From: Plectranthus barbatus
Lineage: Eukaryota; Streptophyta; Magnoliopsida; Lamiales; Lamiaceae
Direction of reading: 5' to 3'
Assembly (NCBI GenBank): GCA_026898455.1
Contig: JAPKLW010000123.1
Span: forward strand, 323,854 to 387,853
Length of the DNA stretch: 64,000 nucleotides
Within the stretch, counting starts at the first letter, position 1, and the number at the start of each line of letters is the position of its first letter. The notes under the pieces are model-generated. The model was not told the origin of the DNA and did no database searches. It saw nothing but the letters and a program-made list of their open reading frames with translations. Shown piece after piece: positions 9,336 through 21,474 of the stretch. The position numbers and the translations under genes were made by a program.

Positions 9336-12236
9336 GGTTCTAATACCAATTGTAGGATTTGAGTCAACAATAGACAACGTGAATTGTCTTTTATTATTCC
9401 GGTCGTTTGGATCGTTCTTAGGGTATCAATAATAAATCAGATTGAATAAATCAGGCGAACCCTATGCATGTTCCTAATATTTAATTTTGAAGGATGGATT
9501 TACGGATTACCTAAACACTAGCTTCTGAATTGCTGATCTGAATCGACAGCAGAGGCTTCGGGATATAGGGATCTTGATCAATGCTATTGTGCTCCAACAG
9601 ATATGATCTTCTGATCTGTTCCCTTGCTCCTCGGAAATCTGGTGAGGATACGCTACTGAGTTAGATCAAAACTGGAGAAGTCGATCAGCCTCTCCTTATG
9701 ACCTGGTCGCCGCCCTCTCTCTCTTTCCCTCAATTTTTATGTGTTGAATAATTAATTCTACTGTTGTGTGTGTTGATTTGATAGAGAGAAGGGGTTTACA
9801 AAGTGTTAAGGTTTGGAACCTTAATACTAATGGGCTTTGCGCAGTTTGTGGGCCAGAATAGGGATCAAATGCAAATAATATAGTGGACCATCCTTATTAA
9901 TTAATTTCATCCAACCCAGAACATAATCAATTAATAAAATAGTAATTTGCTTTCACAAAGAAAATCAATGTTGACTCACCCCTTTATTACTACGTTATTT
10001 GGAACGGGTTGCATTAAACTTGAATGATCCACATATTTAAGGTTCCAAACATTCATTAATTAATCTAGCTAATAACAATCGGCCACAATTAATTAATCTC
10101 TTATTTCTTGAATAGTACCACTCACTCCTTTTCACTTATGCATGAATTAATAATTCAACCTTGAGGAATTAGCATAATGAGCCTTGTGAGCTCTATAGGA
10201 ATTTTGTTATCGTGAATTAAATTCCTTAATCCAAGCAAAACCCGGATCGTTCATGGATGTTAAAATAATTGTCATCGATAAAACCCTAGCATGCTCCTAT
10301 CACCTATGAATTTAATGCGATGCATAATGGGATTACCTTAAATCCGTAGGGTCTGAAACAATCTTCACGTTGAATCCTATCTTTTGATTCCGCCACACGA
10401 TTTGATTAAATATGCGGAATAAGAAATAAGTATAGAACCCTAATTTCAAGATTTAATCAAAAACAAATTAGAAGAGAATAAGGGTTGCTCTCCAAATTAG
10501 ATCTTAAGATTTGCATCCTAATGTTGTTCAATCATATTACTGGTGAGGATTCCACAGGACTGTGATTGTGCAGGACAGAGTCGAAATCCTTCTTGTCCCT
10601 CTACAGACTGGCGCCGCCCAACACTCTCTCTCTATCTCTCTTAGGATTTCTGTATTTTTCAACTGATATGAGTTTAGAGAGAGTGACTGCTACTTATAGA
10701 ACTAGGGTTGAAATCATAGTGGGCTAATGGGCTCCTTCAGCATTATTTGAATCAGATCTGGGACCTAATGCAAATAATAAAGTGTGCCTAAAATTAATTA
10801 ATTCTTATGTCCACAACTCGTGACATAATTAATAAATAAATATTATTTTTTTCCACCATAGAATTAATATTGACCTACCCCTTTATTACCACATTATGAT
10901 AACGAGTTGCATTAACTTGAGAATCCTTATATTTAAGGTTAATGGACATTCATTAATTAATTGGAGCTTCTGACAAGCTTCGCACAATTGATAAATCTCT
11001 TATTTTCCTGGGCAGTACCACTCAAACCTTATCACTCGTGCTTGAATTTAATCAGCCTGCAGGACTTTAGCACGATGAATATTATTGAGCTCCTCAAGGA
11101 ATGTCCCCATCCTATTACTTGGATATGGTAACCTAACTCTAGTCGTCAGACCGTTCCACACGAACTGCTGCCACCCAAGATGTGGGTATACGAGCACGTT
11201 ACTCAGGCTCTCCACCATGGCAAGTCAAAGCAGCAGTCAGCCTGTGCATACTCTTGCACTTTCATTAGGGTTTAGATTCAATCAAGAGATGAGATCTTGT
11301 ATTCTCTGATGTCATATATAAGAATACATCTCATTGTGGTCCAATCAATACGCAACCGCACGTACCAACATATCAAGTGATCAAGACAGATCACTTCTTT
11401 CCAACTATGCTGCAGCCTACACTAACAGACTTATCCTCAAGCGGTGTGGACCGTGATTACTATATTTATATCTCACTAGGTCAAGTGATCATACTGTCTT
11501 TTGCGATCTACAACACGCCGTATAATCATCTCTATAGGTGATATAAGAGGATACTGTTGTTTCTCACATTTAAGTTTGTTTAACAGATATGAAAAAATGC
11601 TGAATATATATACATTGTAATAAATGCTCGTAACTATACAAAACCAAACAAGCTCCTCAGGGTTTGTCCCCATCCTAAAATGGATATGATTACCTACATG
11701 TCCAACCTAAGCAGGCCACACACAAACCGCCACACCCAAGATGTAGGTATAAGAGTACATGTAAGACTCGTCACCATAGCAAGTCAAAGTGTGGTCAACT
11801 TGTGTATGCCCCTTAGCCTTCTATTAGGTTTAAGATCATAACAAGTATCTAGAGATCCGACTCGTTCATATGTCAATTAGAATGACACATCTGACTGTTG
11901 ATCCCATCAATACATAAAGATGTATCGACACATCAAGTAGCTAGGAAAAGCTCACTTATGAACTAATGTGTCGCAGCCTAAACCAATAGCCCTATACAGG
12001 GACTGTCTCAATCGTGATACTGTTTATATCTCACTAGGTCAAACGATTCATATGATCCTTTGTGATCTCCTACACACCATATGGTCATCCCTATAGGCGA
12101 GAAAATAGGATATTATAGTTCGTATCATATGCTTGTTATATCAGATAGTGACTATGTTGATGTAACACATTTATGAAGACCAATGTATCAAACCAACACA
12201 TTTTATCATAAATGCTTTTAGTATACAATCCCATCA
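9336..12236 (-). mobile_element. inverted copia LTR with primer-binding site, interrupted
   Basis: Read on the minus strand this is an LTR related to that of the 28422-37065 element. It begins TGATGGGATTGTATAC at 12236 and ends CCTACA at 9351. It is followed at 9350-9336 by TTGGTATTAGAACC, a decayed initiator-tRNA-Met primer site. It is split by a second solo LTR at 10194-11650; removing that leaves about 1424 bp, matching the family LTR length of 1457. No coding part survives to its left. Confidence 0.85.
10194..11650 (-). mobile_element. nested copia solo LTR (1457 bp)
   Basis: This minus-strand LTR is exactly 1457 bp, the same as both LTRs of the element at 28422-37065. It starts TGTTTGGTTTTGTATAG and sits in the outer LTR between perfect 5-bp duplications AGCTC (10189-10193 and 11651-11655). 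The interior was lost, presumably by LTR-LTR recombination. Confidence 0.88.
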
Positions 12237-12269
12237 ATTAAGTCATGTGGGTTTTCACAGTGTTCAAAC

Positions 12270-13287
12270 GAGAGTTGAGTACCAACCATGCGTTAGTGGA
12301 AGCGTGATGTACCTTGCATTTTATGTAGATGACATTCTCATATTTGGCAGCAATGTAGAGGTATTATCAGACATAAAAGGGTGGTCACCCGAATATTTCT
12401 AGATGAAGGATCTTATAGAGGTCGAGTACATCTTCGATATTAAAGTTTTGGGGTATCGCAAGAAGAGGATGTTGGTATTATCTTAAGCTTCACATGTGCA
12501 TACTCTGATTACTCGTTCTAGCATGGAAACCGCCAAGAAAGGCTTCCTACCTATCATACATGGCGTTCATCTTTCTAAGGATCAGTGTTCGGTGACACAT
12601 AAAGAGAAACATGAAATGAGTAGGGTTCCGTATGCTTCTGCAGTTGGAAGTGTCATGTATTTCATATTATACACGAGACAGATATGTGTTTTGTCGTAGA
12701 CATGGTAGCAAGATATCAGTCTAAGCCTGGCCAGACGCATTGGTTTGCGATAAAGCACATTCTCGAGTATCTGACAAGGACAAAAAACTATTGTCTCATT
12801 TTTTAGTGTGAGAATATGATAAATTGAGATTTCCAGTCTGGTCAGGAAGAGAAGAAATCTACATCTGGTTATGTGTTTACCTTAGGAGGTGGAGCCATAT
12901 CATGAAGAAGTGCAAAGCAGAAATGCATTGCGGACTCTATCATGGAAGCTGAGAATATTGCAACTTCAAAAGCTTTGAAAGAAGCAGCATGGCTCTGTAA
13001 CTTCGAGTTGGAGTTGGACATGATCCCACATTTGCCTAAGACTATCACGGTATATTGGATAACTTTGGTGCAGTGCAAACTCGAATGAGTCACGAACTCA
13101 CATAGCAACTAAACACATTGAGAGGAAGTATCATCTCATACAAGAAATTGTAGCAAGGGGTGATGTGTTGATAGAGAAGATAAACTTGAAGGATAATCTA
13201 GTAGATCCATTCACAAAGGAACTACCACATAAGGCTTATGAGGAGCACGTTTATAACCGTGGACTGAGGTTGAAGCCAGCCACGTGA
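12270..13287 (+). pseudogene. copia reverse transcriptase C-terminal part and RNase H, broken
   Basis: The plus strand shows 'FYVDDILIFGSN' near 12325-12360, 'EKHEMSRVPYASAVGSVMY' near 12605-12660, and RNase H blocks including 'TKHIERKYH' near 13109 and 'DNLVDPFTKELPHK' near 13190. These match the 28422-37065 element block for block but are much more diverged, with many stops and frameshifts. Its left edge abuts the inverted LTR at 12236, so the two fragments come from different, opposed insertions. Confidence 0.85.
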
Positions 13288-13371
13288 TATTCGATGTAAT
13301 AGCTAGATTAGATAGACGCTCTGTATACTTTGGAAAGCACTTCTATAATGCTTTGAGTATAAGTGGGAGAT

Positions 13372-14640
13372 TTATGGATTTGTATACTAAAAGCATTATG
13401 ATTAGTATCATATAAACATTTTGTCTTAATATACTGACAATCATTATTTTTGTTTTACAATATTAAATCTCCTATCTGAATTAGCTAGCATGTATCGCAA
13501 ACAACCTTATCCTCTTATCTCGTTGATAGGAAGATCATACGGTGCGTTGTAGATCACAGAAGATAGTATGGATCGCTTGACCTATGATAGATTATTGGCT
13601 TAAGCTGCAACACATTCAGTATTTTTTAACTTATCTTGGTGACTAGATTGCCGGTTTGTTCCATACGTATTGATAGGACCTAACTGAGATAGATTGTTTT
13701 ATTTAACACTAAAAGAATTTTGATCTTGATGGTTTGATGATTTCTGAAGCCTAATGAAAGATCCAGAAGTATACACAAATTTGTGTGTCACTTTGAGGTG
13801 GTATGATGGCGACTCTTTCATGCACCTGCATATCTACATCTTGGGTGATAACAACTTTTGTATGATTTCTAGTTCTGTAATTAGAAAACCATATCCAATA
13901 TAGGATGGTGACGTTACCTAAGTAGCTCAGAAGGTTCATAATGTTAAAATCCTACAGGCTGATTAGGTTCAAGCTTGAATGAAAAAGTTGAGTGGTATTA
14001 CTTATGAATAAAATTTATTAATTAATTTGAAAGCTTGTGAGAGATTAGATTAATTAATGAATATTTGTAATCTTAAATATGGGATATACCGAGCTCATGC
14101 AACCCGTTCCTCATAATGTGGTAATAAAGGGGTATGTTAGTTTTGATTCTCTGGTTGCATGGATCAATATTAATTAATTATATTTTGGGTTGAATATAAG
14201 AATTAATTAATTTATATGTCTTCTTTGTTATTTGCATATTGGTCCCTGGATACAATTAATTAATGGATTCAACCCAAAATACAATTAATTATATCCAGAA
14301 GGGATCTTTACTAGATATTCGGATACGAGCAAGGTATACATATCAGAAGATCAGATCTGGAGGATTTTACTTCTTCTCATCTCGATTTTGTTTATTAATA
14401 AAATCAAAATTTAATTCTGATTGAATCTTACTACGCATAATGGATTCAAAGACCTAGTCCTTGCGCACAAGTTCTAAGTTATTTAATTTCAGGTATTCCG
14501 CAAAACTATTCTTTTTCATTCAATTTTAATAAAAGCATGCTAAGATCTTTCATAGACATAACAATTTATTTCGATATCTAATTATCAATTAGTCAAATTT
14601 ATGCAATTTGATTTACAAAGTAAAAATTCCTTTCAATTTT
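13372..14640 (+). repeat. 3' LTR of the decayed plus-strand copia element
   Basis: After the purine tract AAGTGGGAGA (13361-13370) comes TTATGGATTTGTATACTAAA, a mutated start of the same LTR family. Collinear blocks continue: 'GATCATACGGTGCGTTGTAG' near 13532 and a GGTAATAAAGGGGTA block near 14120. The right end is uncertain; the last block I can align is AGCATGCTA near 14535. Confidence 0.75.
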
Positions 14641-14956
14641 GTCATCAAATTCATAATCAAGTCATAATTAAAACTCTTTAATCATTGCATTTCAAATTTG
14701 TCGACAAATCAACAGTTATAGTCAAACTTTGTATATTCCAATGAAAGAAGTCTTAAAGGCTCCTGAAAAATGCCTTGGATAAATATCAAACTTTATAGTC
14801 CTTTTCCATTTTTATTAGATGACAAATGTGAAGTTTTTCATGGCAGTTGGCTCAGGGATTCAACCCTAAATTTATTCATTAGACTACTCACATCCATGAC
14901 TTTTATGTGAGGATCATACGAAAAAGACCAAAAATTAAGATAAATATTGAAGACTT
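14641..14956. other. intergenic, nothing recognised
   Basis: AT-rich sequence with no ORF, TIR or repeat that I can identify. Confidence 0.6.
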
Positions 14957-16105
14957 GAGGTATGTATGGTTTGATTTGGCCGATTTGAGGGAGAAGTATC
15001 AACCACACCAATAATTATAATTTGAAATCTTCACTAACCAAACCAAACCAATAATTATTTCAAATCAAACCGGCCAAACCATAATAAAATAATTTGATTC
15101 AGCTAGTATAAACGGTTTGAAATCTTTTTTGAATAATAATGCAAACAATGAAATTTGCATATCATTTTGACCATTTTGAATATCAATGAACAAATTATGC
15201 AAAAATATAATTCTATTGCCATTAATTATGTATCGGCGAGAATTGATAAATAAATGAGGTTGTTGCGGTTGCAAGAGAGAAGAAAAAAAAGTTGATTTAT
15301 AACGGTACAATCCAAAAGAATATAAATATCAGGCATATATATATCAATATAATTAATATTTTAACTATTTATCAAATAATATTTAATTATCATTATTATA
15401 TTTAAAATAATTTTATATATAAGACTGGTTTGGCCGAAACATCCAGTATCACTTTTTAAGTTGTCCGCCAAATCAAATTATCCGATTGAGGTTTTTCAAA
15501 CTGGTCATCCATTTCAAATATCTTAAACTAGTCAAATTAATTTTATTTAGCCGGTTTAACTGGTTTCGACCAGACCCAAGTTGAATTCCTAGTTGGCCAT
15601 ATGACCTATAATTTATTTTAAGGTATCCAATCAATTCTTCTACATTTTTATTTATTTATTGAAATCTAAAATATACCCTAAACTATCCAATATCATAATT
15701 TCACCATTTCATTTTAGCCTCGGCCGGCTTTACCGTTATCGCATCGTAATAATTTAATCTTTTACGAATTATTTGTTCGAGAATGAGATATGAACTACTA
15801 TATTTTTTTCCATAAATGTTTGTTTCTATTATGATTGTCCTGTAATTTGCCCATGAGTATTACTATTTTTTTTATTTCTCAAATAAATTATTGCTAAAGA
15901 TAGAAGATTTTTTTTTAAGTTTTGATTTTGCTCATTAAAGTTTTGTTCCAAACCGTTAAACTGGCCGAACAAAACCGTATTATTTGGTTTGGTTTGAAAA
16001 TTTCATTTGGTCGGTTTGGTTTGAAAGTTTTTCAAACCGTATTATTTAGTTTGATCCATACTTTGACTTTCAAACCGACCAAACCGGACCGTTTACACAC
16101 CTATT
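14957..16105. mobile_element. probable TIR element or two adjacent elements with AAACCGGCCAAACC motifs
   Basis: The left edge reads GGTATGTATGGTTTGATTTG. The right edge, read inverted, is AGGTGTGTAAACGGTCCGGT. Both edges and the middle (15425-15590) are packed with CCGGTTTGGTC / AAACCGACCAAACC motifs, resembling hAT-type subterminal repeats. I could not find a convincing TSD, and 14957-15590 and 15940-16105 may be separate insertions. Confidence 0.4.
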
Positions 16106-16777
16106 TGCTACTGATATTAATTATTTTTTTGTGTTTCTTGATACTTGCATTACCCTTTTCTTTACCTTCAATTTTTCTCTGTTTATGAGGTTTTTTTTGT
16201 GCACATTATAATAGAAAGTAGAGCTTGAGCTTAAAAACTTTTTGCTAGTACGTATTGTTATGTTAATAACTAAATAGCTAGCTAATGCAGAGAAATCGAT
16301 GGGTCTACAATTATGATACCATATTTAGCTCACGAGGAAAACCATCCAAATTAAGAAAATTTTAATACTACGTTTGATGGGGGTTCCTTATAAGGACCAC
16401 CCCTCAAAAAATTCGAGTATGCTGCTTAATTGCAGCAAGCACACGGTATTCTTTAGTAAAAGGCGAAAGAATAGTTCGCTATGTGCTTACTGCGCAGCTG
16501 CTTGAAAGAAGTTTTGTTTGGGGTCAATTTTTTATAGTTAACTTCATCTCTACCTCTTCCGCTTGTAGTCGATGTGGGATAACTGGACTATATGGAATAG
16601 CCTGGTAGTTTCACTCTGGTGTTCGTAGACACAAAACCAGAAATAATTAAGACAAACGCGATGGAGGAGACGAAACACCTTTAGTAGAACGACGAAACAA
16701 CTCACAACAACTAATTCAATCATGAAACAGCGCCATAAATATAACCTACACTCTGGTAAATCTATGATCCATGATCA
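16106..16777. other. region downstream of GolS copy 1
   Basis: It contains the expected 3' flank of the minus-strand GolS gene. I see no ORF or repeat. No remnant of the C-terminal coding part lost from GolS copy 1 could be recognised near 16700-16777. Confidence 0.5.
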
Positions 16778-18569
16778 TTAACCCTGATGAGTGGCTCCAT
16801 CACCATAAACATCCCACCATCCATCAACAAGTTTCTTCACATCTGCTCTGTCCATATACTCCTCCTTGCCCGTATACTTCCACGGCTTCGAACCGGCCAC
16901 GCAGAAGTGCACCACCTTCACTCGATCAAGCTCAAAGTACTCAGCATGCCGCCAAAGCATTGCCACTAACAGGTTGTAGACAGGGTCGAGCGGCGTTGCG
17001 ATATCCCGGAAGAAGAAGTTGAGGAAATCCTGGAGGAACACATGTACACCAAACATGTTAAACAAAATCCAGAGGAAGCAGTGAATTTATTTGACATTGA
17101 AATGAACCTGCTCTGCAAATGCAGTTGGAGGTGTGACAGCAAGGGTGCTCAATAGGCTGGTGTATGTGTGGAGACTAGGCTCCAAAACAAACATGCCACC
17201 GTTGAGATAATACTCAGGCTCCTCGCCAAGTCCTGCCGGCCACTTCACCGCCTCCGCGCAGCGCCGCTCACGGCCATCCATCTGGCACAAGCAGTCCATC
17301 ACGCCGTAGAAGCGGCCCGACGGCAACTCGAACAGGTTGTCTATGTTGCTGAGCACCTGCATGTCTGCATCCATGTAAACCATCTTCTTGAACTCCACAA
17401 ACTGCAAAATAAATAAATAAACAGCATACAAATATCAAGAAATTAGAACTCCTAGGTATAAATTTAGGGGCCGCCCTGTAATCTCAACGGCCTGTTAGTG
17501 ACCCGATCTTAATATTATAATTATAAATAAAACAATTCATGGAATTTAACATAAATCAAAGATATTTCAAAATCAGTTTTATTATTGTAAATTTGTCTAA
17601 AAAAAATCTTGAATCACAAAAAAATTGTATTATTTTAAATTGATCGTGAGAGTTTTGAGTGTATTTTATTGTGAATATATTTTAAATAAAATAAATTGTT
17701 TTTAATAATATTATATAAACCAAAATGCACAGCTGTAGATAATTCTCTTATTATTTTATTTTTTAAAAAAATCTACAATATATTTACTCAAAAAAAAAAC
17801 CCTTTGTTAAAGTCTAAAATAAAATATATAATCTGAAATTATTAAAGCCTTTTTTTTTTACTAAAAACTATCTTGAATAATTTGTATTAGAAATAAAAGG
17901 ACTTCTATAAAATCTTTAAAAGAGACTAATTTTACCACATTTTTTGGTATTAATTACATAATAAATATAATATTGTGATGAAAAATATTTTGATATTTTA
18001 TTATATATTTTATTTGGTTTCTTAAATCTCTAACTTATATAAAGTTCACTATAAATTTCAATTATATACTATCTAATTTAAAAATCAATAATATACTTTG
18101 TATTAGTACAATATTTAAAAAAATTATATTGACATAAATTATTAACATAGTACTAACATATATCATAAAAATAGTACCCCTATATTTTGAGATCCTCCTG
18201 CCAGCACGCACGCACGCACCTCTCCCAACTATTTAAAATGATGAGCAGTAATACCTTCCACAGGCGAAGTTTAGAGTAATTGATTGCAAAATAGGGTCTG
18301 GCAAAGGGGCTCTCCTCGCCAGCAACAGGTGGCATAACTGGATCGATCGGACGAAGGAGGCATCCGTGTTTCAAGAGAAGGTCCCGGTGCTCCGGTGGGA
18401 CGTCGGGTAGGACGGCCACCACCAATGGATAGGCTGCTTGCACCTTTCTCAACCCCTTCGCCAGACACACAACACCTTTCACATACTCACTGTCACCTGC
18501 CAAGAATGTAACATATGCATAACTCTCTCTAAGTGTAATCCCATCTCGGCCAGTTTTCGTTTCTTCCAT
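16778..18569 (-). CDS. GolS: galactinol synthase copy 1, C-terminally shortened (286 aa, 3 exons)
   Basis: Exons on the minus strand are 18569-18255, 17401-17108 and 17029-16778, all joined in phase 0 at GT-AG sites, giving 286 residues. Galactinol synthase (glycosyltransferase family 8) transfers galactose from UDP-galactose to myo-inositol in the cytosol, the first step to raffinose sugars. Residues 17-35 (AYVTFLAG...KGVVCLAKG) are the GolS N-terminal signature. The metal-binding DxD is D116-A-D118, NGGMF starts at N172, and the H244...KPW251-253 block is present. An upstream in-frame ATG at 18650 is possible, but 18569 fits the family. The protein stops just after WWDVYGDG, losing about 45 C-terminal residues including the terminal hydrophobic pentapeptide. 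It may still be active, or be a decaying copy. Confidence 0.88.
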
Positions 18570-19117
18570 GGCTGCGATAACTACAAATTCATGGTTGTGG
18601 CTGCTTTTGTAGTTGAGGGTTTCATTCAAATGTATGATTACAGATTCCACATGTATGCTTGTTTATTCATTTGTAACGGAAAGGATGATTCTGCCACCTT
18701 CAATTTGAATCACCTTCCTGTTTGGGAATAAAGGGATTATGTTGGCTTCAATATGTACAGTATTGGCATTAATTTCAAATTCCCAATATTATTAGAAGAT
18801 TTAGACATGAAGATAAAAAGTGACTAAATGTGGTGGTTAAAGATTGAATCTTTGAAATGTTGACTTGTGTGAAGTGGGAAAAAAAGTAGTAGATCTAGTT
18901 GTGGGTTATAATAATTAAAGTCCATTTAAATTAGCAGATTAAGTCATTCATCGAACTAGTATTTCAGAATTTCTTAATTATGGATACGATATATAGGCAT
19001 AAAAGTTCTCAAAATCTTTTGAAGTATTAACCTTAATTTGTTTATTGAGCTAAACAAAAAATTACTTAGAATACAAGGAGATATAACAATTATAATTTTT
19101 TTCCAAAAAATCAATTC

Positions 19118-19119
<2 letters not shown>

Positions 19120-19153
<34 letters not shown>
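19120..19153. repeat. (AT)n microsatellite
   Basis: Uninterrupted AT run within the GolS copy 1 upstream region. The A2 module has a shorter (ATAG)n-like tract at the same place. Confidence 0.95.
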
Positions 19154-19155
<2 letters not shown>

Positions 19156-19463
19156 TAGAGTAATAATTATTTAAGAATTTAAAACTATAAATGAAATGTG
19201 TTCAATATTCTAACTGTTAATTTGGTTGATCCAATAGTGATAAGATATCACATGGTAATATCTTTTACTAGTTTTTATCATTGATTTGTTTGATCCGACC
19301 ATGATAGGATAATACTTTATTTTTTATTAGTTTTTCGATAGTCGCACACTTTAATCCTTTCTTGTGTTATTCTATTTCAACGAACATCTACTGATACAAA
19401 AAAACTTTTGAAACAAACATTTGTAAGCATTATCGATCAACAGGGATTTCATGTTTTAGTTAT

Positions 19464-19641
19464 GGGCAAAGGTTAGACACGCTTAAATGATTTAGGTGGG
19501 TTTTATCCATTAACACAAGCCAAACTTATCTAATATACCCTAATTGGGGATTCCTAAACCTTATTTGGGATGGGTGAACCCATTTGTGTATGGATAAAAC
19601 CCGTCTAAACCATTTAGGTATATCTAACGCAAGTTCTTGTC
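19464..19641. mobile_element. small Mutator-like MITE, copy 2 (178 bp)
   Basis: Related to the element at 8723-8881, with the shared inner arms GGGTTTTATCCAT and ATGGATAAAACCC. A perfect 9-bp duplication TTTAGTTAT flanks it (19455-19463 and 19642-19650). The paralogous module near 21580-21600 lacks the insertion and shows a single TTTTAGTTG, an empty site that confirms the boundaries. Confidence 0.85.
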
Positions 19642-19878
19642 TTTAGTTATTTGTTTGGTTCCAGTAATTATACCTTTTATACGATGATAATAAATTGCAA
19701 GTTTAGAGTTGTTTGCCTGGCTTTTCATTTTTTTTATACAAAACCTATACATTACTATATGATCAAACATTTGCTTAATGGAAGTTTTGATTTTTATTTA
19801 AAGTATGTTTCATTATATATTATGTATTAGTTCTTTCCCAAAAAATGAATTATATATAGAGAGAGTAGTCATCATATA

Positions 19879-20638
19879 ATAATAGCTTTTCCCATGTTAA
19901 ATGAGAAAGAATTTGGATCCTTTATTTTGTTGATTCAATGGTTTTGATAATTTACGATTTATTGAATAAATAAAATAATTAGGGTATCTTAGTAATTTAG
20001 CCTTTAAGATTGAATAACCGGCTTCTCTATCTTTAGATCTAAACATTTTATCTCCTAATTTTATCTTTCCTCCCATTATAATCAAACGATTATATTTTTC
20101 TCGATTCAAATCTATTTTTTACGAATCATATATCAAATTAAGCGTTGTTTTACGACGATTCATATGATATCCATATTGAATATGTTAAATTAAGAAGATT
20201 CACACGAAAATCATGATTTTATATTCAACTTGTATATGTTCTTCATTATATTTACCTTCAGCATAAAAAATGCATCAATTATGCATAAAAAATGTTCCCG
20301 AATATCTGCATTTTATTGCATCAAATGATGCATTCTTAACTTGAATAAGATGCATTTTTATTCTAAAACATATGCATTTTTATATTCATATTGAGTGCAT
20401 TTTTTGCATTTATGCTCAAAATTTTGCATTTTTTACATCGAATGTATGCATATTATTCTTTAAGAACTACAGGAAATGAAAATTTTGAATATATATTTTT
20501 CACATTTTTACCCTTTTATGCAGTGAGTATGTGCAAAAAATGCAGCGAAAATTGGACGGGATTTGTTTAATCTGAGCCGTCGATTGTAATATTTAATGGC
20601 TAAGAGTTTTTCGCATTTAGCACGGGAAATCCTATTAT
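19879..20638. mobile_element. MITE-like element with degenerate TIRs (about 760 bp)
   Basis: Left end ATAATAGCTTTTCCCATGTT and inverted right end ATAATAGGATTTCCCGTGCT continue into TAAATG-GAAA on both sides, a TIR of about 30 bp with mismatches. No ORF is present and no clear TSD was found. The interior (20270-20460) has about ten TGCAT motifs. It separates the A1 and B copies of the GolS upstream module. Confidence 0.6.
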
Positions 20639-20773
20639 CACCTAATCACTACCCTATATATATAATATTGATCATTTAAGAATTAATACTATAAATGAAC
20701 TGTATCCAATATTCTTATTCTTGATTTAATTGATCCAACGATCATAAGATAACACAAGCTAATGTCTTTTACT

Positions 20774-21277
20774 TAGGGGCGGCAATTTCCAACCCGACAC
20801 GACAACCCGACACGAACCCAACACGAAAAAAATGGGTTGGGTCAACCCATTTAATTTTTGGGTCAGTTTCGGGTCAACCCGTCCAACCCATTTAATTTTC
20901 AGGTCGGGTTCGGGTCAATCTCGGGTTGACCCGCGAACCCATTTAACCCTCCAATAATATTAATTATTATTATTATTATTTATAAAATATAGCCTAAAAC
21001 AAAAATTTTAAATAGTTAACACAATTTTTTAATTTTTAAAATAATTAACACAATTTATTTATTTTTAAATTAATTAATATAATTTTTTTTATTTTTAAAA
21101 TAATTAAACAGGTCATTCGGGTCAGTTTCGGGTCGACACGAAAATAAACAGGTCGGTTCGGGTTGAAATTTCTGACCCGTGAAAATATACAGGTCGGGTT
21201 CGGGTTGGCGTGTCACTTGTTATTAGCAGGTCACAACCCGACCCGCCAACCCGAACCCGACCCATTTGCCACCCCTA
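20774..21277. mobile_element. hAT-like non-autonomous transposon (504 bp)
   Basis: Ends TAGGGGCGGCAA and TTTGCCACCCCTA are inverted repeats. A perfect 8-bp duplication CTTTTACT flanks it (20766-20773 and 21278-21285). Both halves are full of ACCCGACCC / GGGTCGGGTT motifs, while the centre is AT-rich. No ORF. Confidence 0.9.
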
Positions 21278-21283
21278 CTTTTA

Positions 21284-21474
21284 CTCCCTCCGTCCCATTT
21301 TAATAGTCCTGTTTCCCATTTTCGTCTGTCCCACTTTAATAGTCTTGTTTCTAAAAAAGACAACTTTTTCACACTCAACAATAAAATATTAATTTCACTC
21401 AACTCATTCTACACTCACATTCCTTAGTTATTGTGCCAAAAGCAAACGAAACTATTAATCTGGGACGGAGGGAG
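21284..21474. mobile_element. Stowaway-type MITE (Tc1/mariner, 191 bp)
   Basis: The inverted ends CTCCCTCCGTCCCA and TGGGACGGAGGGAG and the flanking TA dinucleotides (21282-21283 and 21475-21476) are diagnostic of Stowaway MITEs. There is no coding capacity. Confidence 0.95.

Larger units (their letters stand above)
18596..19878. repeat. GolS upstream module, copy A1
   Basis: Starting 27 bp upstream of the GolS copy 1 start codon, this region is collinear with 22213-23046 and in part with 20655-21835. Shared blocks include 'GAATCTTTGAAATGTTGACT', 'TACAAGGAGATATAACAATT' and 'AGTCGCACACTTTAATCC'. It is interrupted by a 178-bp MITE at 19464-19641 and an (AT)n tract. It is the likely native promoter region of GolS copy 1. 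Confidence 0.85.

Noticed and set aside
11085..11309. 74-codon plus-strand frame
   Set aside because: It is within the inverted nested LTR and corresponds to the same LTR-derived frame as at 28686-28991.
16771..17022. plus-strand frames over the GolS exons
   Set aside because: They are antisense to conserved, spliced GolS coding sequence.
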